Source: Malania oleifera
Lineage: Eukaryota; Streptophyta; Magnoliopsida; Santalales; Ximeniaceae
NCBI RefSeq assembly: GCF_029873635.1
Contig: NC_080422.1
Span: forward strand, 59,708,019-59,772,018
Reading direction: 5' to 3'
Length of the DNA: 64,000 bases
The notes under the pieces: model-generated
Database searches by the model: none
Told to the model about the DNA's origin: nothing
The model's input: only the letters and a program-made list of their open reading frames with translations
In this document: piece after piece, positions 31,711 through 42,500 of the stretch
Position numbering within the stretch: the first letter of the stretch is position 1
Layout of the letters: every line of letters begins with the position of its first letter
Position numbers and translations under genes: made by a program

Positions 31711-33779
31711 TGTAATGACCTGCTTAAATATTCATATAATAAAACCTAATTAATGACAAAGTCAACCCGAACCCGTGGGTATCAGGACACCTGTTATACA
31801 CAACGAAAACCTAAACAGTAGTAAATTTAAATCACATTCTCATAACCGTAAAGTATAAAAATACCAGAGTTAACTACATTCCCAAATATCTGTATTTATA
31901 TACGATCTCCAAAAATACAAAATATATTCATATCTAGGAACCCACCACACCAATCTATGGCTCCTAGATAAAAAAACTTACCCTCCTAGCGGGGTAGAAC
32001 TACATTATCTCAACGGCGACCTTGATCTGCCGGTTCTCCTGGGTTTCCTAAAAATTAATTAAGTTCAGACATTTCTCAGTAAGGGAAAATAAACTAAATA
32101 CAGATGTGTGGCAACATGAACATTTAATGCAATTATACATATACAATACATTTCATATATCTGTAAACATTCATCATAACATACTGAATTAATCATATAC
32201 TTTCGTATTTGCTAATAAATCATACCATTCATAAAATGTCTACTATAGCTGATAATACTGAAAACATACCCAGGATGAATAGCTAACTGATGTCATGTAT
32301 TACCCTCCATGACGGGTTGTGCAGCCTGAAGGCAGGACCTGACAATGGCTGGCCGACGACTGACGAGTCAAAAATGTCTGCAAGTACGATGGGCCTGCCA
32401 CACCTTGGTCCGGACTGTTAGGTGGACGTCTACAATTCTACACTGAAAGTCACATCGACTATCCATCTCCCACCCCCTCATGGGGTGGTTAACACCAATT
32501 TGAACATAGATATCTAATCTATAAGCTACGGTACCGTGCTCCTGAAACTGAACTAAACTAACATTTGAGTTCTGATAACATATAATACATGATAATATAG
32601 CGTTTAACATAAAGGAATTGATAGCATTTTCTATAATTTCATAAATACGGCCTCACGCCGAACATTTCATAAATACGACCTTGCACTGATCATTTCGTAA
32701 ATATTGCCTCGCACCGAACATTTCATAAATACGGCCTCGCACTGATCATTTCGTAAATACCATTCTGAATAAATAAACCATTTATCATGTATTTTCAAAG
32801 TTATAATGTACTGTATTATTTCATAATTCCTGAAAACATGCTTTACTCGTAAAATTGCTATAACATAATACTTGTCAAGTAAAATAATGTTCATGCCACA
32901 CAATGCTGAGTAAAATCATACATTTCATTCTAAAATTTCATTTCCTGTATAACAATAGTATTTTCCCAAATATACATTTTCTCAATAATATTCAAATGTA
33001 TTACATGCTTTCCTGAAAATTAATTTGCTGATAAATAATACTAATTTGCATGGAAAATTAATTGCTTTAGTTTATTCTTTTACCTGACACTGGAAAGAAA
33101 CCCCCTAAAAATTCCACTCATCCTGCACCCGCAAGGTTCCTCGTTCAACACCCTGAATTCAACAATCCCCATAACTAAACTTTAGTATTTTCACGTGAAT
33201 ATCATTTCCTATAACTATGAAAAGACCAAATTTGGCATAAAAAAACCTTACCTCAACTCAGGGATGAATTTCAACTTACTTCCACCAACGATCTGCTCCA
33301 GCAGATTTGGAGAGAACTTCCCCAAGAGCATCGTGGTGGCCTCAGATTGTTGATTTGGAGACTAACAAAGCCGAAATAAAAGAGAGAAGAGGAAGGAACC
33401 GTAGGGAGGAGAGAGAGAGGGTTAAGCGTCAAAATTCTACTGAAAAAAATGAAGTTTGGCCATTTATACACTGGCCCTCGTCGATAAGGTCAAGAGACAA
33501 TTCGTCGACGAACCCTACCCTTCGTCGATGAAATTCAGAGTCGCCCAAATATCCTCTCGATATTTTCTCATCGATGAAACATACCCTCATCGATGAGACC
33601 CTATGTTATCCTCATCGACAAATCCCCTGTATTCGTTGACGAGTTCTTGATTGGATTCCTCGGTTATTACTCCCAAAGTGCAATGTCATCGACGAACGCG
33701 AAGTCTGCTGTCTCCTTCTATTTTTGTTTCCATTTCCCTCCCTCTTTATTATTTAAATACCATTATTCTTCAGGTCATA
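31711..33779 (-). mobile_element. Solo LTR, minus orientation (2.1 kb)
   Basis: This is the reverse complement of the same LTR family as 29613-31623. It begins TGTAATGACCTGC on the plus strand (the LTR end) and finishes near 33779 at CTTCAGGTCATA (the decayed LTR start). It includes an inverted palindrome array (33478-33695), an inverted leader and a donor (GAG/GTAAGG on the minus strand, about 33245-33252). The right border and target duplication (ATTGT-like) are imprecise. The LTR lies 87 bp from its oppositely oriented relative. Confidence 0.82.
32634..32762. repeat. Short tandem repeat, about 30-33 bp unit
   Basis: Four imperfect copies of a unit like CATTTCATAAATACGGCCTC plus about 10 bp ending GCACCGAA, inside the minus-strand solo LTR. 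The plus-strand relative has only a looser version (GCGCAAGGCTGTG-type units near 30590-30680), so the array expanded or was kept in one copy. Confidence 0.75.
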
Positions 33780-35135
33780 GTTTGTGTGGCCAGATTTTAT
33801 TATATTTTAGCATGATTGATTATGCAACTTTACAAATATTCAATTATACAGATTATTAGCAAAAAATGAGACTTATAGTATTTCTCAGAATCACATGATT
33901 TCTAAACCATAACACTCAAACAGATATTACAGATATTATAGATAGATATTATAAATATTACAGACAGATATTACAGATAGATGTTATAGATATTACAGAT
34001 AGATATCATAGATATTACAAATAGATATTATAGATACTATAGACAAATATTTCAGATATTTTATACAGAGATTATAGAAAATTCAGTCAGATATTCCAGA
34101 TAATACAGTTCATATTTATAAGTGTTATGGTTATTTTGAAATCATGTTAAAGCAGAAAGATAATTATATATTTATATATACAATATTACACAATATCAGA
34201 TCCCTGTGGAAATTACAGACAGATATATACAGCAGAGCATGGTACCGTTGCTATTACAGATAGAGTGCAACCACTTTACTCAGCTAGTATGTGAATTCCG
34301 TCTAACCGTGTCAGGAGTTTGTAGTCTCCCTAGCGAGCTGGGTTGAGGCGGCCGGTTAGACGATGTTAGATTTGGAGATTGCCCGGAGAGATTGTAGTGG
34401 GCTAAATTGGCGGATGTTACAGATATAGATTGACTTGTCTGGTAGGCCAACTGGAGTAAGTCCAGCCTACGGGCCGCACAACCCTATCATGAGGGGTTAT
34501 ATCGTGATATACATATCACAGGGTATAACAGAAGTTCCTATGTACAAATATATCATACAGCAGCAATTTATATTATCATATTAGCAGTATGTATAGATAA
34601 TAAACTCAGATACACAGGTGCATTTTAAGCTACATTACATATGTTTTGTACAGTATATCAATTTACTTATTTTACAGTATCAGTATTATTTCAGTATACT
34701 ATATGTGTAACTCAGCCGCCACACACTAGTAATAGCATATTTCCACTTACTAAGTGTTGTCTCATCCCAGTGACTTACTATTTTTCAGGAGATCCAATTA
34801 GGCAAGCAGATTAGGCTCACGGGTAGAGGACGACCTACACTGTCCTTATTGGAAGGGTAGGTGTTTCTTTGGTATCAATGTTTGGGGTAGATTCTAGGTT
34901 TTGATGACGTCACTGGGTATTTTGGGATAAATATGTATTTCGGGATTTACAGCTTTCTGGTATTGTATATAGATGATTACAGTTTTCAGTTACTGGTGCT
35001 TAGAAATGAATGGTATACAGAGTTTTCTCAGTGCGTCTTTGAGTCTAGGGCATTATCAGTAGTATTTCAGATAGGTGGTAATTATGTTATATGTGGATGG
35101 AAAAAAAAAATTGATATAAGTAGCAGGTCATTACA
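33780..35135 (+). repeat. Gypsy-3 3' LTR, last segment
   Basis: It continues the LTR from the small piece 31624-31710 after the minus-strand solo LTR, beginning TTTGTGTGGCC. It has an AT-rich ATTATAGATA-type repeat run (about 33915-34080) and ends AGCAGGTCATTACA at 35135, followed by the duplication CAGGT. It matches the 5' LTR from about 14080 to 15398. Confidence 0.88.
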
Positions 35136-35571
35136 CAGGTCCCTATTTAACATGTACATAGAGAATAAAAAATGGAAAAACAGAAGAGGACACAACTTGC
35201 AGTTGAGATGTGTGTAGTGTAGCTTCAGTGGGGGGTCTCAATTTATAGCCTCTAGCTTGTGGCAAGATCTCATGGTAGGTGGCCATTATTCACCAACTGT
35301 GGCCATCGTTCACACTGCTGGCTATCATTCACTAACCGTGGCTATCATTCACATTGCTGGCCGTCATTCCACAGACACTATCAGGGATCTCTTTAACCTT
35401 GTTCACCTTTAATCTTAGTGTATTTTCTAGCCAATCGACATGATTCAAGTCACCTTTCAAACCTCCACAAACATATGCTATTGGTCCAACTATGGCTCTG
35501 CTTCTTAGATGCAGCGAAATGCCTCTTATACTAATCCAACTTTCTTGTTGGGTGTCCTTATGTCTATAACA
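35136..35571 (-). repeat. Copia-A 5' LTR, outer part (approximate)
   Basis: This is the sequence continuous with 13249-13310 once Gypsy-3 is removed. On the minus strand a TATA-like CTATAAATTGAG lies at about 35243-35254. Upstream is a loose repeat of about 30 bp around GGCTATCATTCACTAACCGT (about 35280-35370). TGTTATAGACATAAGG ending at 35571 is a plausible LTR start, giving about 0.5 kb in all. The outer border is a guess because no 3' LTR survives for comparison. Confidence 0.4.
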
Positions 35572-35649
35572 CCAGCTTTCAAATGAAAGAGTGCCCTTTT
35601 TTTTTTTTAAATGTTTAAAAAATTCTAAAAGGAATAAATTATATTTTTA

Positions 35650-35812
35650 AACAGGTGACTCGTTTATGATTCGTTTTTTAAACAAGCGGCTTTGGGTTTA
35701 CCTATTAGCCACCTATTGATAAATGGGTCAACCCGAACCCGTTTAACCTCAACCCATTTATGACTTGCTTGAACTTGACCCATTAACCTGTTTTGCCACA
35801 TCTATACATTAG
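35650..35812. mobile_element. hAT-like element end
   Basis: The stretch with GGGTCAACCCGAACCCGTTT ends in AACCTGTTTTGCCACATCTA. Read in reverse this gives TAGATGTGGCAAAACAGG, a terminal sequence typical of plant hAT elements. The opposite terminal repeat is not evident, so it is a fragment. 35813-36289 is AT-rich with CCATTCCATTCC repeats and no gene. Confidence 0.45.
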
Positions 35813-36289
35813 GTTAGAATCAACATTCCTTCCATCTTGTAATAAAATCTCCAATCTCAATTTTAGGGAACGAGCATTCCAAGGTACAAAGTATTCTCAT
35901 TTTTAAAAATGTAATCAAATATAGGAATAGAAATAAAATGTTAGAATGAGCATTCCATTCCATTCCATTCCTACGCACCAAACATAATATAATAGTGATG
36001 CTCGATGATGGTATAAGTCAAGTGGGAAGAGAAAGAAGAAGAGAGGGGTGAGTGAGAGGAAAAATATTATTTATTATTATAATATAATAAATAAAAAAAT
36101 TTAAAGAAAAAAGTGTTTAGTGTCGATCCCATAACTATCACGTGAGCAATTTTAATGGAGGGGCATCATTTATAGACTGAAAGAGAGAGATTGCAACAAT
36201 TTTGTAGTTGAGTGACCTCGACTCGCAAAAAAGAATTTAGTGATATCAATCATTTTAGTAACAAAATTTAGTTACTTGCATTTAACCTA

Positions 36290-37940
36290 AAATATTCTAG
36301 TTAAAAGTTAAGGATTTTTATATTGGAAGTCTTAAGTTCAATTCTTGAGAGTGGTAAGTTGCGATATGAAGGGGGCATAGGTTACCTTTGGTTGTGTAAC
36401 CTTTCTAATGGAAGAAAAAAAAATGGAGTTTAAATAGTATTATGCCTTCTATTTGATATATGCAAGAGTTCGGATTTATAGTTTCACTAAAAAATTATCT
36501 TCATGATAGGCCTTTGGAATATGGAAGTAATTTAGATTTTTAGTATTTTGGAGTCTTTATTGAATATACACTAATGAATTTATATAACTTCTAAAACTTT
36601 TTTTTTTCTTTTTTTAAATCTTATCAATAATGTGCATTGTAATATCCTTCCTTGCATTTGGAGTCCTAGGTAGGAACAATGGTACATTTCTCATCTCATC
36701 CATAACTTTTATTTTTTATCCTAAGGAACATTCTCATTAAAAGTTTAGGACTTTTATGTTGAAGGTCTTAAGTTTGGATCTTGAAAGTGGTAAAAAGAGA
36801 TATTGGTGGGAGATAGGTTACCTCTTGTTGCGCAACCAAAGCTCACTAGAGTTCCTAAAAAAAAAAGGGGGAATTTAAATGAGATCAAACCTTCTATGTG
36901 ATATCTACAAGAGTTTGGATTTACATTTCGATTTAAAAATTAGTTGATGATGGCTATCAGAAGTAGGTAAGTAATTTAAGATTTTTTAAAGTTTCAAAAT
37001 TTTTATTGAATATCCTTCCTCACATTCACAGTCTTGGAGTGTGAATTACGATACATTTTTCATTTCATCTCACTTACTTCAATTTTTTGTCTCCGAAACA
37101 TTTTGGTTAGAAGTTTGGCTCCTCATAGTAGCAGGAAGAGATATGAATGAGAGATAGACTACCTCTTGTTGTGTAACCCAAGTTCATTGGCTTCCAATTA
37201 AACAATAAATAAATAAAAAATGAAGGGGTTTAAACAGGATCAAACCCTTTACATGATATCTACAATAGTTTGAATTTACAGTTGGATTCAAAAATAAGTT
37301 GCATGATGAGCCTTTGGAATTAGGTATGTAATTTAAGATTTTTTTTTTTTGGAGTTTTTATTAAATATACACTAATGAATTTAGATAACTTTTAGAACCT
37401 TTTTTTTCTTATCAATAATGTGCATAGACAAAGATCCTTCCTCGCTTTTGAAGTCCCTCTGAACTATGATACATTTATTATCTCATCTTAGTTAACTTTA
37501 TTTTTTGGTCTCCTAAGAAACATTTTGATTATAAGTTTAGGATTTTTATGTTAAAAATTTCAAGTTCAGTTCTTGAGAATGATAGAAAGAAATACAGATA
37601 ATAAATAAACTAACTCTCATTGTATAATCCAAGATCATGAGAGAGAGGCTAATTCTTGTTGTGTAACTGAAACTTATTACCATCCCATGAAAAAAAAAAA
37701 TAAAAATTATGGAGTTTAAATAGGATCGAACCCTCCATGTGACATCTAGAAGAGTTTCAGATTCACAATTCATTCAAAAATTAGTTGCATGGGAATATAA
37801 GTAATTTAAGAATTTTGATTTTTTGGAGTTTTTATTAAATATAAACTAATTAATTTAGATAACTTTTAGAATTTTTTTTAAAAAATTATCCATAATATAT
37901 ATTGTGTTACAAATATCCTTCCTTGCATTCGGCACCCTTT
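36290..37940 (+). repeat. Four-unit tandem repeat, unit about 370-435 bp
   Basis: Units begin near 36295, 36730, 37100 and 37522. Each has the same order of landmarks: TTAAAAGTTTAGGA-like start, AAGTTCAATTCTTGAGA, GGTTACCTCTTGTTGTGTAACC (imperfect hairpin), GGAGTTTAAATAGGATCGAACC, a T-rich segment, and ATCCTTCCTTGCATTTGGAG at the end. GTTCAATTC (plus) and GGTTCGATCC (minus) fit the RNA polymerase III B-box consensus, so derivation from a tRNA-related SINE is possible but unproven. No coding frame is present. Confidence 0.75.
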
Positions 37941-38878
37941 TATTTTTTTTCGGGATCAAAGATATTAATCATTTTTTTGTCTATGAAGCTTTGGAAATAT
38001 CTTGAATCAATTAATTTTGAATTAACATTTGATGAGTGATTGAATTCTTAAGATATTTTCAAAATATTTATTGAAGTGTGAAAAGTTATTTTAATACTTT
38101 TTCGTTCTATTTATTAAAGTTGATATTAGTTTGAGTCTAATCTTTTACCTACTATTTATTTATTTATTTTATTATTATAATATTTTCTTTTAATTTTTTT
38201 GATTTTTTTTTTAATTTTCTGTTTTTTTAGTTATTTTTATAAGAGAACGAAGAAAAGAATAGCATTACAGACAATCCAACCATAACTGAGAGCGGAAACA
38301 TTGACCATTGTCCTACGCAGAGAGAGAGAGGGTAATGGAGTATGGACAGAACCCATCACGGACTTCATAGTGAAACACGAAACTAAAAAATGAATTAGGT
38401 TTTGTTCTGTACTGCTTTTCCACCGTTTTTCCATTTCATTGTGTGTGAATTATCCCCAGAACTCTGGTTTTCTAATCAACTGTACCGATCAACAAGGAAA
38501 TTGGCGTCAGGGAGTGGGTGGGTTCCATTATTGTAGTTGCTGATGTTGGTGCTGTCTATCTATTATTTACCCCCTCTTGGTTTCTATATTTTGGTTGAAG
38601 TACAATTTTTTATTGCATGCCCTGAGAAACAAAATTCAAAATAGTTGCAATGTGCAATCAAATCACGAGTCTGATGATGATCTTGCTTAGTTATGTTTCA
38701 ATGGTGATACTGCCTAGTTTTGATTTTTTTCTGTTGCTTGACTCTCTCTCTCATGCACACACAAAGTCACAAATGCACTACTGTGCACAGACGCAATTTC
38801 TGTGAAGGCCACCTAACAATGTGCTGGAAAACTCCACTTGGGAAGGTAACTAGAGTATGCGCAAGCACTACAACTTTC
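37941..38878 (+). promoter_or_regulatory. Presumed promoter and 5' UTR of the sialidase-like gene
   Basis: AT-rich sequence to about 38240, then a less AT-biased stretch up to the start codon. I see no single convincing TATA box. Several T-rich tracts and a CT-rich run (CTCTCTCTCTCATGC, 38739-38753) could be core-promoter or leader elements. No gene is supported here. The frame of exon 1 is open upstream to 38720, so a longer N-terminus cannot be excluded. Confidence 0.35.
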
Positions 38879-39491
38879 ATGGCTCAAGGCACGGATTTGG
38901 GAGCGGATCACTTTCACATTCAGGGGCCATTGTTAGAAGAATTCACTTTTGCTGCCAACTATGTTCCCTTTAAGAGCTGTCATGCCTCTACTATTGTCGA
39001 GGTTGATAAATTCAAGTATCATTATCAAATTATGTTTAAATGTTTTGTTGTTTTTATAATTTTGTGGATTATGACCATTGAAATCAATTTGATTGTATCT
39101 GATTTGTGGTTTGTGTAGGTAGATAAAGATCATTTTTTGGTAGCCTACTTTGGGGGTTCGTCTGAAGGGGCACCTGATGTCAAAATTTGGTTGCAAACAT
39201 ACCAGGTAATTAGCAACTGATGCATTTTCCAAACTTTATGAGTAACATATTTTAATGTTCAGGCATGTGCTTGATTGTTTATGAACCAGATTACAGACAG
39301 ATTCTATTTGTCAAAGCTGGAAGTATACTCATTGCAATTTATTATCTGCAAGTAAAGCTACTTAAACTTTCATTATTGTATCTCAACTGACTAGAAGCAT
39401 GTGATTTTACTGTAGTAGATTTATAAACTTCTTGATATGTTTTCAGAAAATTGATAGCTACATCAAATTTGCTCCTGTTTATAAGAAGTTA

Positions 39492-39534
<43 letters not shown>

Positions 39535-42500
39535 TTGTTTTTACTTTTTCTCTCCAAATTGACGATGAAGGGAGGTTTCTTTATGTCGTCTAACTGGCTG
39601 TCCCTTTTTTCACTTGGTTTTTCTGTTTTAAGTGGAGACCTACTTGTAACTCAATGCTTTGTCTCTTACTTTGTCGGCGTTAAATTTGGTCATTAATTAC
39701 CTGAGATTTTAGCCTTTGACGTATCTTTTCTTTCTCATTATGTTGGCTGCTTAGCTTGCTCTACTTAGAACTAGATATGATTCTTAATTAACAGAGATGT
39801 AACTGTCTTATGTAGGATGGCTGTTGGAACTCTCCACTTCTTGTTGATGAAGAACCAAATGTTCCAATGTGGAACCCTGTACTATTTAAGCTTCCACCTG
39901 ATGAATTGCTTCTGTTCTATAAAATTGGCCAGGAAGTCCAAAAGTAAATTTTCATCCGTTTCTTCTCTTCTATCTTGTCTTTATATATAAACTAGTGTAT
40001 TGTCCCGTGCAATGTGCAGGTATGTCAAAGTTTTATCTATGCCTAAAAAATCAAATTAATTAATAAAAAATATGTTAATTTCACCACTTGAAACTTTTTT
40101 TTTTTTTAAATACTTGTTTATTTATTTATTTGTAAATACCTAATTGCTTCTCTTCAGAATTTTATTCATACATAAGGAAATCCTTAAATGGATAACCTAA
40201 AATTAGTATTTCTTAGCCATTGTCATCTTTAAAAAGTCCATCAATCTTTACATAAGCTTGTCTGCTGCTACTTTCAACTTCAATTGCTTGCATCACTTCT
40301 CGAATATTAAGTTTTCAAATGATTGAATTTAAAGTGCTTACCGTAAGTCCCGTATATAAATTAAAATAAAAACATCATATGAGAAAATTAATTTGTTAAA
40401 GCAGAGGTTGTGTAAGGAGATAAATGAGATCGAAGAGCACAACAACTTCATCTATAATAATTTATAGCAAAAATCAAATTATAACTGAAATTGTTGCCGG
40501 GCATTTAACAGACTAAAAGACTTGTTGCTTTATATCTCACTGAGAAATTGAATGAAAAAGGTGCTTGAACTTGAAAGGATTATTGTGTATATATAGTGCA
40601 AATTGTAACTTAATGTTTCTTTTCAGAAAATTTGATTGTTCTCTTTGTTAGATTTCTTAAAAATTAATTATGAAATATGAATGTGTCTGCTGACTCTTTT
40701 TATGAATTTTTTAGTTAAGATTAAATTTGTACTCCATAAAATACTGAATAGATACAAAAAGGATTTTTTTTTCTTTCATTCGTGCTAAAAAATCAATATA
40801 GCATTCAATGTAATTAATATATGTTATGTGTGAGCTGATTTAAAAATTTGATAAAAGTCAATTTGGACATTAGTATGTAAGATGTTGGAGTTGTAACATG
40901 TGAATCTATAAGTTTTAATAGTTTGCTTATACGATTGTGAATTCACGAATGTGGTGTATATTATACGTTATATAACACCCACAACAACTGCGACTGTTAC
41001 AACATAGTGGCTGCTGTCACACAGATTGCAACCGTTATTTAGAACAATGGTGCCTAGAGTTGCCTGGAACAGTCTGTTCTGAGTCATGGCATACACAGAT
41101 TGTTTTTAGTCTTAGGACGCACAGGTTGTTTTGATGTCATGGTATGAGTACTGGGACAGACATGCCACTTAGCTTGGAATTTTCTATATGGCTGTTGGTT
41201 TTGTTTGCTACTTTGGATTGTGGCGCACCTAGAAGCACTTACTTGGGTCGCTTACTAAATTTTTAAAGGTGGCAGTGGTGAATATTTCATTGAGTAAAGA
41301 TAATGAAATTGCTTACTTTCTTCACTTCTTTCATTTAAACTAATTTAGCGATCATTTTTTTTTTTGGTATTTTTTTTAAAATTTTTTTATGCTATTTCAT
41401 TTTTCAGTTGAATACATTTAAGAGATCATGTTGCCTAGTGTAGTTGGTATTTGGACCATGTATCATATATAGGACGTGAAAAGTTCCTATATAGGACGTG
41501 AAAAGTTCCTCAAATATGTAGTGGGACCTCAGATCGAAGTTTAAGGGTGGGCATAGGGATCCTATTGACTTGCATCTCTTGTAGTCTTGTTAATGATTTG
41601 AAAGGTAAGGAAATATGTCATGTTTGATTGCTGAGATGGATTAAACCCTGTATGTGATTAACCTCCGCTTACTTTTCTTATAGCAGCTGATTTCTTTTTG
41701 TGATGACCTCCTGTCCTTTGTTTGTAGATAATTGGATTAATTAAGCAGTATTTTCATTAGCATTCACAATTTAGAAGATTTTATTATACAAAAAATGGTA
41801 TACCAGTGCGAAAATTTTTCTTGGATGCACAAGTTGGTTGTTTGACTAAAACCTTAAGTGACTACGGCTGCATGTGCATGGTCTCATAATGCCTGTTTCT
41901 ACCTTCAAACACTTTAGGGGTGAAGGGAAGATGTAAACATTTCTCAAATGCTTTTATTGTTTACACTATGAGGTTAATTTTTGGTGAGGGTGAACACCTT
42001 GGGGTGCAATCTAGAAAAGCTTGAGCTACTTGAGCACCATTGCTTAGACAGCGAGGTAAGGTGTGTCACCACTTCTGTATGGAGGTTTGTCTATGTTTGA
42101 AAAAGTGCACTTCGTAGCATGAGGGGTTCTTACTAGCAGATTGGGCCACCTTTCTCTTTTTTTTTTTTTTCTTTGTGATTTTCATAACTTATTTCAGCTT
42201 ATATTCATTCCATGTTGGTTAGTTATTTTGGGCCTTTTGAACTCTTGAATGGATGAAGCATTCTGCAATTGATGTTCAATGTGAATTAAAAATTTAAAAC
42301 CATTAACTTGCATGAAAGGTTGTTTTGAACTATTGAACTTTTTAGTGCAATCAATCAATGCAATTAATAGACACTGCATTTATACTTGTGGTTCACAACT
42401 TTAGTATTCCGAAGATTACCAATATTATTTCTACTATAGTTGATTTTGTTTTTTGGAAGGTCTTAAATTATGAAGTTACACTGTGCCAAAATTAGAAAAA

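Larger units (their letters stand above)
13311..35135 (+). mobile_element. Gypsy-3: Tekay/Del-like element carrying nested insertions
   Basis: A plus-strand gypsy element inserted in the Copia-A LTR. It is flanked by CGGGT (13306-13310) and CAGGT (35136-35140), a five-base target duplication with one transition. It comprises the 5' LTR 13311-15398, primer-binding site 15402-15413, gag-pol remnants 15726-20132, a tail split by SIRE-1 (20214-28801), a purine tract 28958-28970 and a 3' LTR from 28971 that is split by two solo LTRs. After removing the insertions the 3' LTR is about 2.08 kb, matching the 2.09 kb 5' LTR. Confidence 0.9.

Noticed and set aside
38237..38434. Minus-strand frame of 65 codons upstream of the host gene
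   Set aside because: No recognisable family and it lies in the presumed 5' leader/promoter of the plus-strand gene; likely chance.
40001..40020. Helitron or other element start at TCCCGTGCAATGTGCAGG
   Set aside because: Only one tip-like sequence is visible; no matching end, duplication or coding region was found, so the class is left open.
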